Of a stretch of DNA of 21,825 nt, positions 1-6,398 are shown piece by piece (the stretch's first letter is position 1; each line of letters starts with the position of its first letter). The notes under the pieces were generated by a model. The model made no database searches, was not told the origin of the DNA, and worked only from the letters and a program-made list of their open reading frames with translations. A program made the position numbers and the translations under genes. The DNA is from Bacillota bacterium (lineage in GTDB: Bacteria; Bacillota; Clostridia; Christensenellales; CAG-138), in NCBI GenBank assembly GCA_023416895.1, contig JAEZGQ010000197.1, positions 1 through 21,825 on the forward strand. Reading direction: 5' to 3'.

Positions 1-151
1 CGAGCCCGCAGCCTTCTTGGATCTGGTTAATAAGCTGAGCTGTGATGAATGGAATGATGCACTCAATCACGACCTCCAGCGAAATGAACAGCGGTGCCAG
101 CAGTGAGGGTTTTTTAAACTCCCTCACGCTTTTTATTAAAATCTTCCACAT
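1..151 (-). CDS. ABC transporter permease/ATP-binding protein, N-terminus only
   Basis: About 50 residues are visible, beginning MWKILIKSVREFKKPSLLAP and continuing with a hydrophobic first membrane segment (LFISLEVVIECIIPFITAQLI). This is the usual start of MsbA/MdlB-type exporters, in which a six-helix membrane domain is fused to an ATPase and the protein works as a dimer in the membrane. An alternative ATG lies four codons upstream (163), but it is only one base after the AAGGAG ribosome binding site, so 151 is preferred. The gene follows the MarR gene by about 115 bases on the same strand. Such marR-exporter operons usually make drug or metabolite exporters controlled by the MarR protein. 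Substrate unknown; the rest lies outside the window. Confidence 0.75.
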   Translation of the reverse strand, partial: MWKILIKSVREFKKPSLLAPLFISLEVVIECIIPFITAQLINQIQEGCGL

Positions 152-269
152 TCTGTTGAACATTCTCCTTCTACGGCGGCGTTTCCGCCGGACTTCAGCG
201 CTTTTACGCCGCGCCTAAAACAGGGTATCAAAATCCGTGTCGGAAAACCGCGATCCTAATGTGTTACGC

Positions 270-740
270 TTAAAGGGGTACGCTTTCACGCACATCATCG
301 GCGCCTGCTTGGAACATCGCGTCGTTTTTGATGGAATCCAAGTGTTCCACGAGCTTCTCAAGAAGCGCTTCGAGCTGATCTCTTTCCTCCACGTTCAGGC
401 ATTCGAACATGCGAGTAAGCGTTTTGAAATAATGCTCCTTCACCGAAAGCGCCAAGCTTGTGCCGGCGTCCGTGAGCCCAAGCTTTACCTGCCGCTTGTC
501 GCTGCGGCTCTTTCTACGCTCAATCCAGCCGGCTTCTTCAATTTTTTGGAGAATCTCACTCAAAGCGCCGGAGCTTATTTCAAGCGCGTCCTGAAGCTCC
601 TTTTGCGTAAGCTCTCCGCGTTTTAAGAGTGTTACGAGAATGCGCCGCTGCCCCGCTTTGCCGCCCGTTTGATAGTACAGAAAATGCCCGCATGCCCTTA
701 GGCGGGCAGCCAGCAAATGCTCCTGCGTCAGTTCCGGCAC
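270..740 (-). CDS. MarR-family transcriptional regulator
   Basis: A 156-residue dimeric winged-helix repressor of normal family length. Residues about 43-75 form the helix-turn-helix (LTQKELQDALEISSGALSEIL), followed by the charged wing (RRKSRSDKRQVKLGLTDAG). The flanking helices would form the dimer interface. The start is GTG at 740, with GAGGTG five bases upstream. Two copies of a 10-bp palindrome lie just upstream at the expected transcription start, so the protein very likely represses its own promoter and the ABC exporter gene that follows. The inducing ligand cannot be read from the sequence. Confidence 0.9.
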   Translation of the reverse strand: MPELTQEHLLAARLRACGHFLYYQTGGKAGQRRILVTLLKRGELTQKELQDALEISSGALSEILQKIEEAGWIERRKSRSDKRQVKLGLTDAGTSLALSVKEHYFKTLTRMFECLNVEERDQLEALLEKLVEHLDSIKNDAMFQAGADDVRESVPL

Positions 741-758
741 AATATCACCTCATTTTTA

Positions 759-785
759 CTTGGTACCAAGAAGTTTGGTACCAAG
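759..785. promoter_or_regulatory. Duplicated MarR operator
   Basis: Two palindromes, CTTGGTACCAAG (759-770) and TTTGGTACCAAG (774-785), have centres 15 bp apart. The second covers the predicted transcription start and the first lies in the 5' untranslated region before the MarR start codon. This position fits repression by a MarR dimer at each site. The protein assignment is inferred from proximity. Confidence 0.8.
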
Positions 786-789
786 CGAT

Positions 790-818
790 ATTTTACCGCC
801 GTTTTTCGTGTTTTGCAA
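790..818 (-). promoter_or_regulatory. Sigma-A promoter of the marR-ABC operon
   Basis: On the minus strand, TTGCAA (-35, 813-818) and TAAAAT (-10, 790-795) are separated by 17 bp. The start site would fall at about 783, inside the promoter-proximal operator. Confidence 0.7.
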
Positions 819-843
819 TGGGTATTTTTATGCTTTTAAAAGG

Positions 844-880
844 TATAAAAAAAGCCGATTGGCTTTTTCCAAACGGCTTT
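844..880 (-). terminator. Rho-independent terminator of the small membrane protein gene
   Basis: On the minus strand, AAAGCCG pairs with CGGCTTT. After one T-T mismatch, TTGG pairs with CCAA around an AAAAAG loop. A run of T follows. It lies about 20 bases after the stop codon at 900. Confidence 0.8.
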
Positions 881-899
881 GCAGGGCTTTGCCCTAAAA

Positions 900-1508
900 T
901 TACAGGTTGATGTCCGAAGGGAGCACGCCCATGCTCTTTTTCCTTTGGAAGCTGCCCGCTTTGAAGAAAAGCTGGGCATGACCGCCATCCTCCACGTTAA
1001 ACAAATACGGCGGCTGCTCGTAGGTGCCGTAAAGGTTTGCGTAGAAAGTCGTTAAAACGTTTTGCCTTTGGTTGGTCGTAATCTCTATGCTTTCGCCGTT
1101 TTTCAATACGGGAAGCGCCATGCCGTTGAGTGCGATGGGGTAGGTTGCAAATGATCCCGCAAAACTTTTTTCGCGCGTGATACGAAGCAGGGCCGGCTTG
1201 TCAAGAAGCTCTGCGCGGTCGACCACAGCGGCAATGGCTCTGGCTGAACGCGTTTTGTAATTGCCCATTTTGCAGTTTTTGGAGATCAGGTATGACAAAA
1301 GCCCGCCGAGCACCGCGCACAATATGCCGGTAAGATAAGGCGTAAACTCGCCCTCCAAAAACACCGCTCCGAGAAAAAAGCCGAGAACTTCAAACACAAA
1401 CCACAAAATAAGCCCAAGTGCAGCAAACGGCCATGGGTTTCTGCCGCGCGCAAGCGCGTTTTTTTTGTTGGTGGTAAAGAGCATTGTCACTGCGAGAATT
1501 TCAAGCAT
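900..1508 (-). CDS. Small membrane protein with C-terminal beta-rich domain, unknown function
   Basis: A protein of 202 residues starting MLEILAVTMLF. The ATG at 1508 has AGGGG seven bases upstream. A longer frame reaches 1580 but would begin inside the -35 box of a very good promoter, so the shorter start is preferred. Two membrane segments are visible near residues 30-50 (PFAALGLILWFVFEVLGFFLGAVF) and 58-75. A soluble domain of about 110 residues follows, with a stretch 'PALLRITREKSFAGSFATYPIALNG' and later 'LKNGESIEITT'. That layout recalls DUF2846-like or PEGA-like beta domains, in which a short protein carries an NGxxxxxLxNGxS motif. The resemblance is weak and the function is unknown. 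It has its own promoter and terminator. Confidence 0.7.
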   Translation of the reverse strand: MLEILAVTMLFTTNKKNALARGRNPWPFAALGLILWFVFEVLGFFLGAVFLEGEFTPYLTGILCAVLGGLLSYLISKNCKMGNYKTRSARAIAAVVDRAELLDKPALLRITREKSFAGSFATYPIALNGMALPVLKNGESIEITTNQRQNVLTTFYANLYGTYEQPPYLFNVEDGGHAQLFFKAGSFQRKKSMGVLPSDINL

Positions 1509-1551
1509 ATGGTTTCCCCTACACGCAGGCACAGGCGCGCCGTTTTGTTTT

Positions 1552-1580
1552 AGTATAAACGCGAGCGCAGCGCTCGTCAA
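1552..1580 (-). promoter_or_regulatory. Sigma-A promoter of the small membrane protein gene
   Basis: Minus strand: TTGACG (1575-1580), a 17-bp spacer, then TATACT (1552-1557). Transcription would start near 1545, which leaves a short leader before the ATG at 1508. Confidence 0.8.
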
Positions 1581-1614
1581 TTTCGGAACCGGAACGGGGC
1601 TGGCATTCCAAAAC

Positions 1615-2127
1615 TCACAGGGCGCTCCGAAGTGGGAGCTGCTTGCAAAAAAGCTCGGAGTGCACGCTTTCGGTAATCAAAAACGCACGCTTCGCTGCTT
1701 CCCATTCTTGCGGAGCCACGTTGCCCGCCTCTTGTATGGAAAAACCCTCCCGTAGGTAAAACGCTTTGGCCCACGAGGCGTTTTTGAGCGTCTTGAGCAG
1801 GCACAGCGTACAGCCTTGTGCCTGCGCGGCCTCCTGCGCCGCACTGACAAGCGCGTGGCCAATGCCCTCTCTTTGCCGCGGCAGCTTTACAAAAAGGCCG
1901 GTGATCATACAGTACGGCCGCTCGATTTTGTAGGAAACCCAGCCGAGCGGCTCAGTTTCCGCCTCCGCCAAAAGAACGTTGCTGGTTTGGAGGAGATCCC
2001 GAAATGTATCAAGGCTACCCGGCAAGTGCCGCCGGGGTTCACAAAGGAGGTTTGCGCTGTTGTAGCACAAAAGCAGGCGTTTTGCGTCCGCAAAGCAATC
2101 GCCGCATGTACGCAGCAAAACGGACAT
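1615..2127 (-). CDS. GNAT-family N-acetyltransferase
   Basis: A 170-residue protein with the GNAT fold: transfer of an acyl group from acetyl-CoA to an amine. The pyrophosphate-binding motif A is seen as LFVKLPRQREGIGHALVSAA (residues about 78-97), where RQREGIG is the R/Q-x-x-G-x-G loop. A motif-B-like end follows, with KNASWAKAFYLREGFSIQEAG (the typical AxxFYxxxGF pattern). The start ATG at 2127 has AAGGGGGTG seven bases upstream. The next gene on the strand begins about 107 bases beyond the stop and has its own promoter. The substrate cannot be told. Confidence 0.85.
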   Translation of the reverse strand: MSVLLRTCGDCFADAKRLLLCYNSANLLCEPRRHLPGSLDTFRDLLQTSNVLLAEAETEPLGWVSYKIERPYCMITGLFVKLPRQREGIGHALVSAAQEAAQAQGCTLCLLKTLKNASWAKAFYLREGFSIQEAGNVAPQEWEAAKRAFLITESVHSELFCKQLPLRSAL

Positions 2128-2150
2128 AGTTTCACCCCCTTGATAAAAAT

Positions 2151-2179
2151 AGTATAAAATTATGAGACTTGATTGTCAA
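2151..2179 (-). promoter_or_regulatory. Sigma-A promoter of the GNAT gene
   Basis: Minus strand: TTGACA (2174-2179), 17-bp spacer, TATACT (2151-2156). The -35 box is a perfect consensus. The 200 bases to its right, up to the MFS terminator, contain no gene I can support. Confidence 0.85.
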
Positions 2180-2380
2180 TTTATTATACTGAGGCAAGTT
2201 GGATGGTGTGCATTTGCGCGCATCCGCGTCATTGATAACGCGAGACAGAGCTTTTGCCTGTGGCCTGCTGTGTTGTAATACATATGAAAAATACGCACCT
2301 TGTTATGCAGCTTGCCCGCAGTACGCCCGTGGGACGTTTGGCTTCTATCAAGTGGGAGGCTTTTTTTGGTACAAAGGCGA

Positions 2381-2422
2381 AAAAACAATGCCTGCAGCAC
2401 AAAGACGGCAGGCATTGTTTTT
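2381..2422 (-). terminator. Terminator of the MFS transporter gene
   Basis: A perfect 15-bp stem (2381-2395 with 2408-2422) around a 12-base loop. On the minus strand the stem ends in a T run. It begins 16 bases after the MFS stop codon at 2438. A/T runs on both sides mean it could also work in the other direction. Confidence 0.85.
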
Positions 2423-2437
2423 AAATGCTTGCTTATC

Positions 2438-3631
2438 TTATTCTTTTGCCGCGCTCATGCGTAGCGCATCCACGCGCCGGTTGAGCACTTCCATGGTAAC
2501 CGCCATCAAAACAAGAAGCCCGAGCAGGTAATACGGGAGAAGGCCGTTTGTAAGGTAGGTGGCAAGGAAGCCGAAAAGCGGCGGCATGGCTGTACCGCCG
2601 ATGTACGCAAACGCCATCTGCACGCCCATGACGGACTGTGAGTTTTTCGCGCCGAAGTTTTTCGGCGTTTCATGCAGCATGCTCGGATATACGGGTGCGC
2701 AGCCAAGCCCAAGCAGGAAGAACGCGGGGAGAAGCACCGCGTTGTCAAGCGGCAGTAAAATAAGAAGTGCCCCGAGGCCGATGAGCGCGTGCCCCAGGCG
2801 TATCATTTGGCGGTTGTGAAGCTTCATGGTGAGGAACCCGGAAAGGAATCTGCCCGCTGTGATGCCGAAATAGTAAAGGGAAACCCACTGCGTGGCGGTT
2901 TCCTTCGCGATGCCGCGCATCATCACCAAGTAGCTGCTGCCCCAAAGCCCCGCCGTGTACTCAATGGCGCAGTAACAAAAAAATGAGAGAAGCGCAGGAA
3001 ATGCGCCCGGCAACCTTAACACCTCGCGCACGCTTAAGGCGACAGACGCAACGGAAGGCTCGTCCGCTTGTGATTGCGCTTTCATTTTGTTCCAAAGCGG
3101 CAGCGAGGCGAGAAGGATCGCCACAAGCCCAAACTGAATGTACGACACCGTGCGGTAGCCCGCGTGCCATGAGCCAAGCCCCACAAGGCAAGCCGACATA
3201 ACGACCGGCCCGAGCGTTGCGCCAATGCCCCAAAAGCAATGGAGCCAGCTCATGTGCTTGGCCTTGTAGTGAAGCGCAATATAGTTGTTGAGCGCCGCGT
3301 CAACACAGCCGCCGCCCAAGCCGAGGGGGATCATCAAAAGGCACAACACATAAAAGTTGTTGACAAAGGAAATGCTCATAAGCGCCGCGGCCGTCAAAAG
3401 CACGCTCACGGCGGTGACCTTGCCCGTGCCGAAACGGCGGATGAGTTTGACGCTGACGATGCTTGACACCACCGTGCCGCCCGCCGCGATGATGGACGCA
3501 AAGCCCGCAAACGAAAGCGGAACGCCAAGCGAACCGTAAATGCTCGGCCATGCCGAGCCGAGAAGCGAATCCGGAAGCCCGAGGCTGATGAAGGAGAGAT
3601 AAATGACTACCAAAAGAAGCGTTGAAACCAT
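2438..3631 (-). CDS. MFS transporter
   Basis: A 397-residue, very hydrophobic protein with about 12 membrane helices, the standard length for the major facilitator superfamily of proton- or solute-coupled carriers. It opens with a start typical of clostridial carriers of this group (YLSFISLGLPDSLLGSAWP). The loop between helices 2 and 3 carries a basic motif, VKLIRRFGTGKV, in place of the usual GxLaDrxGrr signature. Helix 4 has GLGGGCVDAALNNYIALHY, which is similar in layout to the FucP-like sugar carriers (GxGxGxxxxxxN). The start ATG at 3631 has GGGGAG five bases upstream. It is a single gene with its own promoter and terminator. The substrate is unknown; a sugar or drug carrier is possible. 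Confidence 0.88.
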   Translation of the reverse strand: MVSTLLLVVIYLSFISLGLPDSLLGSAWPSIYGSLGVPLSFAGFASIIAAGGTVVSSIVSVKLIRRFGTGKVTAVSVLLTAAALMSISFVNNFYVLCLLMIPLGLGGGCVDAALNNYIALHYKAKHMSWLHCFWGIGATLGPVVMSACLVGLGSWHAGYRTVSYIQFGLVAILLASLPLWNKMKAQSQADEPSVASVALSVREVLRLPGAFPALLSFFCYCAIEYTAGLWGSSYLVMMRGIAKETATQWVSLYYFGITAGRFLSGFLTMKLHNRQMIRLGHALIGLGALLILLPLDNAVLLPAFFLLGLGCAPVYPSMLHETPKNFGAKNSQSVMGVQMAFAYIGGTAMPPLFGFLATYLTNGLLPYYLLGLLVLMAVTMEVLNRRVDALRMSAAKE

Positions 3632-3685
3632 AAGGACTCCCCGTTGCCGCGCATGAGCGCGCGCCTTAATTTTTACATTATGCTA

Positions 3686-3714
3686 AGCATAGCGCAGGGA
3701 AAATTTAGTTGCAA
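3686..3714 (-). promoter_or_regulatory. Sigma-A promoter of the MFS gene
   Basis: Minus strand: TTGCAA (3709-3714), 17-bp spacer, TATGCT (3686-3691). The -10 box sits in a small inverted repeat, ATGCTTAGCAT, which could be an operator, but this is not certain. Confidence 0.65.
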
Positions 3715-4019
3715 GCCTGAAATGACACGTGGTTTCATAAAAAGATATATGTATGTTGTGCAAAAGAAAACCTGCACGTATCGCGCTACGCCGACGGATG
3801 TCTTTTTACGCAATACCAAGAATTACGCGCGCGGGAAAACTGTGTAAATTTTTCGTAAACCATGTTTTTATATTGTGGAAAAATACAAAGCCTTGCAAGA
3901 AATTGGTGTATACTAAGGGCGTCAACAATAAACAGCCCATGGATTCTATGAAGTGCGGCGATTTGAACATCACTTTGGGGCACGCTTTTGAGCAAGTTAT
4001 GCACGGGAAAGGAACTGTT
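3715..4019. other. Intergenic region between divergent MFS and lipoprotein genes
   Basis: No gene is supported here. The lipoprotein reading frame stays open upstream to 3753, but that stretch has no signal peptide and no ribosome binding site. A plus-strand TATACT at 3909-3914 might be a -10 box, but no acceptable -35 lies at the right distance. The lipoprotein promoter is therefore unresolved. Confidence 0.5.
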
Positions 4020-5762
4020 ATGAACGCAAAAAAATATAGCTCGTTTTTCTTGTGTGCGCTTCTCGCGCTGACGCTTCTTGCGGGATGCCTTTCCAACACG
4101 GGCGACGAAACGGCGCAAACCCCTTCAGGCGCGAACGGCGGCCAGACGGGGTGGCCCCCTATTTCCGCGGCACCTTCCAACGGCGACCTTGCTACCGCAT
4201 GGACGGAGAGCGACACGAAGATCGCGCTCGACGGAACAGACATTGCAGTAAATGGTTCGGGCGCGCGGGTAGAAGGAAGCATCGTCACGATAACGGCGGA
4301 AGGCACTTATGTGGTGAGCGGCACGCTCACAAACGGGCAGATCGTTGTTGCCGCCACAAATGCCGATAAGGTGCACCTTGTGTTAAACGGCGCAAGCATT
4401 GCCAATGAAACGGGCGCGGCCATTTATGCCTCACAATGCGACAAGCTGGTTCTCACGCTGGCTGCGGGTACCGTAAATGCCCTGAAAGACGGCGGCTCGA
4501 GCTTCCGATACGCAGATGAGGCCGAGGAGGAGCCGAATGCAGCCTTGTTCTCCAAGGACGATCTTACCATCAACGGCACGGGCAGCCTTACGGTGACAGC
4601 CGGCTTTAAAAACGGCATTTCCACCAAGGACGACCTTATGGTTGTGAGCGGCAACATCACCGTGACCGCCGCAAACCATGCGCTTGTCGGCAAGGATTCC
4701 GTTGCGGTGCTTGACGGTACGCTCAACCTTACCGCGGGCAACGACGGCATACAGACAAACACCGCCGACGACTTAACGCTGGGATGGGTGCTTCTTGGCG
4801 GCGGCGAGCTGACCATTTCCGCCGCACATGACGGCGTGCAGGCAGATACCGCGCTTCAGGCATCGGGAACCGCGATTACCATCATTGCGGGCGGTGGCGC
4901 AGCGGGCGTGAAGAGCTCTTCCGCTGACGACGCTTCAAACAGCTTCAAGGGGTTGAAGTCCGGCGGCAGCCTAAGCGTTTCGAGCGGTACCATCAGCATA
5001 GACAGCGCGGACAACTGTTTGCACGCTAAAGGCGACATGCTCATTTCGGGCGGTAAGCTCACGCTTTCCTCAGGCGAGAACGGTGCACACAGCGACGCTG
5101 TCCTTATGGTCAAGGGCGGTAGCATTGCGGTGCTTACTTCCTACGAAGGTCTTGAGGGCGCTTCGATCGATATTTATGACGGCCAGATCGCCATTGTATC
5201 CACTGACGACGCCATCAATGCCGCGGGCGGTATGGATCAAAGCGCAAGCGGCGGCTTCTCGGAGCAGGGCTCCAACAGCGCATCGAGCGGCTATTTTATC
5301 AACATCGCAGGCGGCACCATTCAATTTATTGCGGGCGGCGACGGTATGGATTCTAACGGTACCATCACCATAGGCGGAGGTACGATCTACGCATTCATCA
5401 ATTCCACAGCCGACAACGGCGCGCTCGATAGCGACGGATCGGTAACGGTTACGGGCGGCATCCTCATTTACGGTGGCACGGGTGTTGGAAACGTGCCGGG
5501 AGAAGGCTCGACGCAAAGTTATGTATACCTAGAGAGCAGAGTTGCGGCCAACACAGAGATTTCCGTACGGAAAGATGGTGCGACGCTTGTAAGCGCCACC
5601 ATTCCGATTGACTGCAAATACCTTGCCGTTTCCGTGGCGGGCATCGCCGCAAACGAAAGCTACGACGTGTACGGCGGCGCAACGCTTCTTTCAAGCGTTA
5701 CCGCCGGTACGGGCGGCGGACGAGGACATGGCGGCACGGCTCCGGGCGGTGGCCGAGGCTGA
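4020..5762 (+). CDS. Cthe_2159-like carbohydrate-binding beta-helix lipoprotein
   Basis: A 580-residue surface lipoprotein. The start ATG at 4020 has AAAGGA six bases upstream. Residues 1-23 are a lipoprotein signal peptide with lipobox LLAGC (Cys23), so the protein should be anchored on the outer face of the membrane. After a short linker, residues about 60-500 are a series of parallel beta-helix rungs such as 'DDLTINGTGSLTVTA', 'KDDLMVVSGNITVTA' and 'GDMLISGGKLTLSSGENG'. The many Asp/Asn/Gly turns would suit calcium binding. This is the pattern of the Cthe_2159 family (Pfam PF14262), whose founding clostridial member binds cellulose-like and pectin-like polysaccharides. The C-terminus is glycine-rich (GGGRGHGG). 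It stands alone, without the VTC/CotH genes sometimes found beside this family. Ligand unknown; binding rather than catalysis is the likelier role. Confidence 0.85.
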   Translation: MNAKKYSSFFLCALLALTLLAGCLSNTGDETAQTPSGANGGQTGWPPISAAPSNGDLATAWTESDTKIALDGTDIAVNGSGARVEGSIVTITAEGTYVVSGTLTNGQIVVAATNADKVHLVLNGASIANETGAAIYASQCDKLVLTLAAGTVNALKDGGSSFRYADEAEEEPNAALFSKDDLTINGTGSLTVTAGFKNGISTKDDLMVVSGNITVTAANHALVGKDSVAVLDGTLNLTAGNDGIQTNTADDLTLGWVLLGGGELTISAAHDGVQADTALQASGTAITIIAGGGAAGVKSSSADDASNSFKGLKSGGSLSVSSGTISIDSADNCLHAKGDMLISGGKLTLSSGENGAHSDAVLMVKGGSIAVLTSYEGLEGASIDIYDGQIAIVSTDDAINAAGGMDQSASGGFSEQGSNSASSGYFINIAGGTIQFIAGGDGMDSNGTITIGGGTIYAFINSTADNGALDSDGSVTVTGGILIYGGTGVGNVPGEGSTQSYVYLESRVAANTEISVRKDGATLVSATIPIDCKYLAVSVAGIAANESYDVYGGATLLSSVTAGTGGGRGHGGTAPGGGRG

Positions 5763-5799
5763 TTGCTATAAGTTTCTTTCCTTCTCGGTTGTTTTGAAG

Positions 5800-5843
5800 A
5801 AAGCGCAATGCCCGCGGTCATACGGCCGCGGGCATTGCGCTTT
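5800..5843 (+). terminator. Long hairpin terminator after the lipoprotein gene
   Basis: A perfect 18-bp stem (5800-5817 with 5826-5843) around an 8-base loop lies 38 bases after the stop codon. The 3' arm ends in TTT followed by C, so the T tract is short. The stem alone should be very stable. Confidence 0.75.
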
Positions 5844-6105
5844 CTACGCCGTTAAGCGAAACGAGAATCGCAACAAAACTACATAGTTTGCATGATGCAT
5901 TTTTTAAAGTTTCGGAGCAGGCATTGCCTTTAGGGTACTGCGCAGCAAAGCGGGGGAATTTGGAAAATCGTGCAGTTTGCTTTGCAGGGGAAAAGCGTGG
6001 AAAAGAAAAAGCCACACTGCGTTTTTGGGGAATGATGCCGCTAAAAAGAAAATAAGCATTACTGAGGTTTTTTGTCAAAAAATAGTACCTTTGTTCATTG
6101 AAATT
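5844..6105. other. Intergenic stretch without a recognisable gene
   Basis: A/T- and purine-rich DNA between the lipoprotein terminator and the promoter at 6106. An 86-codon minus-strand frame crosses it, but it runs into the terminator stem, is rich in Lys/Phe/Ser with no domain, and has no convincing ribosome binding site. I see no repeat or RNA gene in it. Confidence 0.5.
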
Positions 6106-6114
6106 TGTTATAAT
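6106..6114 (+). promoter_or_regulatory. Extended -10 promoter of the GGDEF-EAL gene
   Basis: TGTTATAAT is an extended -10 element (TG-N-TATAAT) with a perfect hexamer. No good -35 is present, as is usual for this class. Transcription would start near 6121 and give a leader of about 280 nt. Confidence 0.65.
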
Positions 6115-6179
6115 TAGAAACAGGAATCAAACGCAGAGTTCCTCTGTGGAACATTCATGTGGCTTTTGCCGTTGTTGGG

Positions 6180-6235
6180 GCCGCATGCTAAAAATCGGCA
6201 CAGGCTCGGGTCGAATTTGCAGCAAGCGGCTTTTT
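6180..6235 (+). promoter_or_regulatory. Terminator-like hairpin inside the GGDEF-EAL leader
   Basis: GCCGC (6180-6184) and TGCT (6186-6189) pair with AGCA (6221-6224) and GCGGC (6226-6230) across an A-A mismatch. TTTTT follows at 6231. The loop is 31 bases. It lies about 60 bases after the predicted transcription start and 165 bases before the start codon, which is where an attenuator or a small-RNA terminator would sit. No known riboswitch class was recognised in the leader, including the c-di-GMP aptamers. Confidence 0.4.
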
Positions 6236-6398
6236 CTACGCGTATTGCGTTGAATTTCCTTAAAATGCATTCAGTATTCCTGCGGAAAGTTGTCTTATCC
6301 GGCTAAAAATGGCTCGCCATTGGGCATGGTTTCATCTTTATGTATGCCCTAGCGTTTTTGATACGCTGCTCAGGCAGCAGTTCTGGGAGGGATGTTCT

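Noticed and set aside
1509..1580. Longer N-terminus of the small membrane protein
   Set aside because: The extra codons overlap a consensus promoter, and a ribosome binding site stands before the inner ATG.
2199..2531. Plus-strand frame of 110 codons left of the MFS gene
   Set aside because: It crosses the terminator stem and overlaps the MFS gene antisense; no domain or start signal.
3753..4019. Longer N-terminus of the beta-helix lipoprotein
   Set aside because: It would bury the lipoprotein signal peptide 89 residues inside the protein; the ATG at 4020 has a ribosome binding site.
6121..6398. Possible cyclic-di-GMP riboswitch before the GGDEF-EAL gene
   Set aside because: The short GGCACAGG piece resembles the class I aptamer, but the other conserved blocks and the paired helices were not found.
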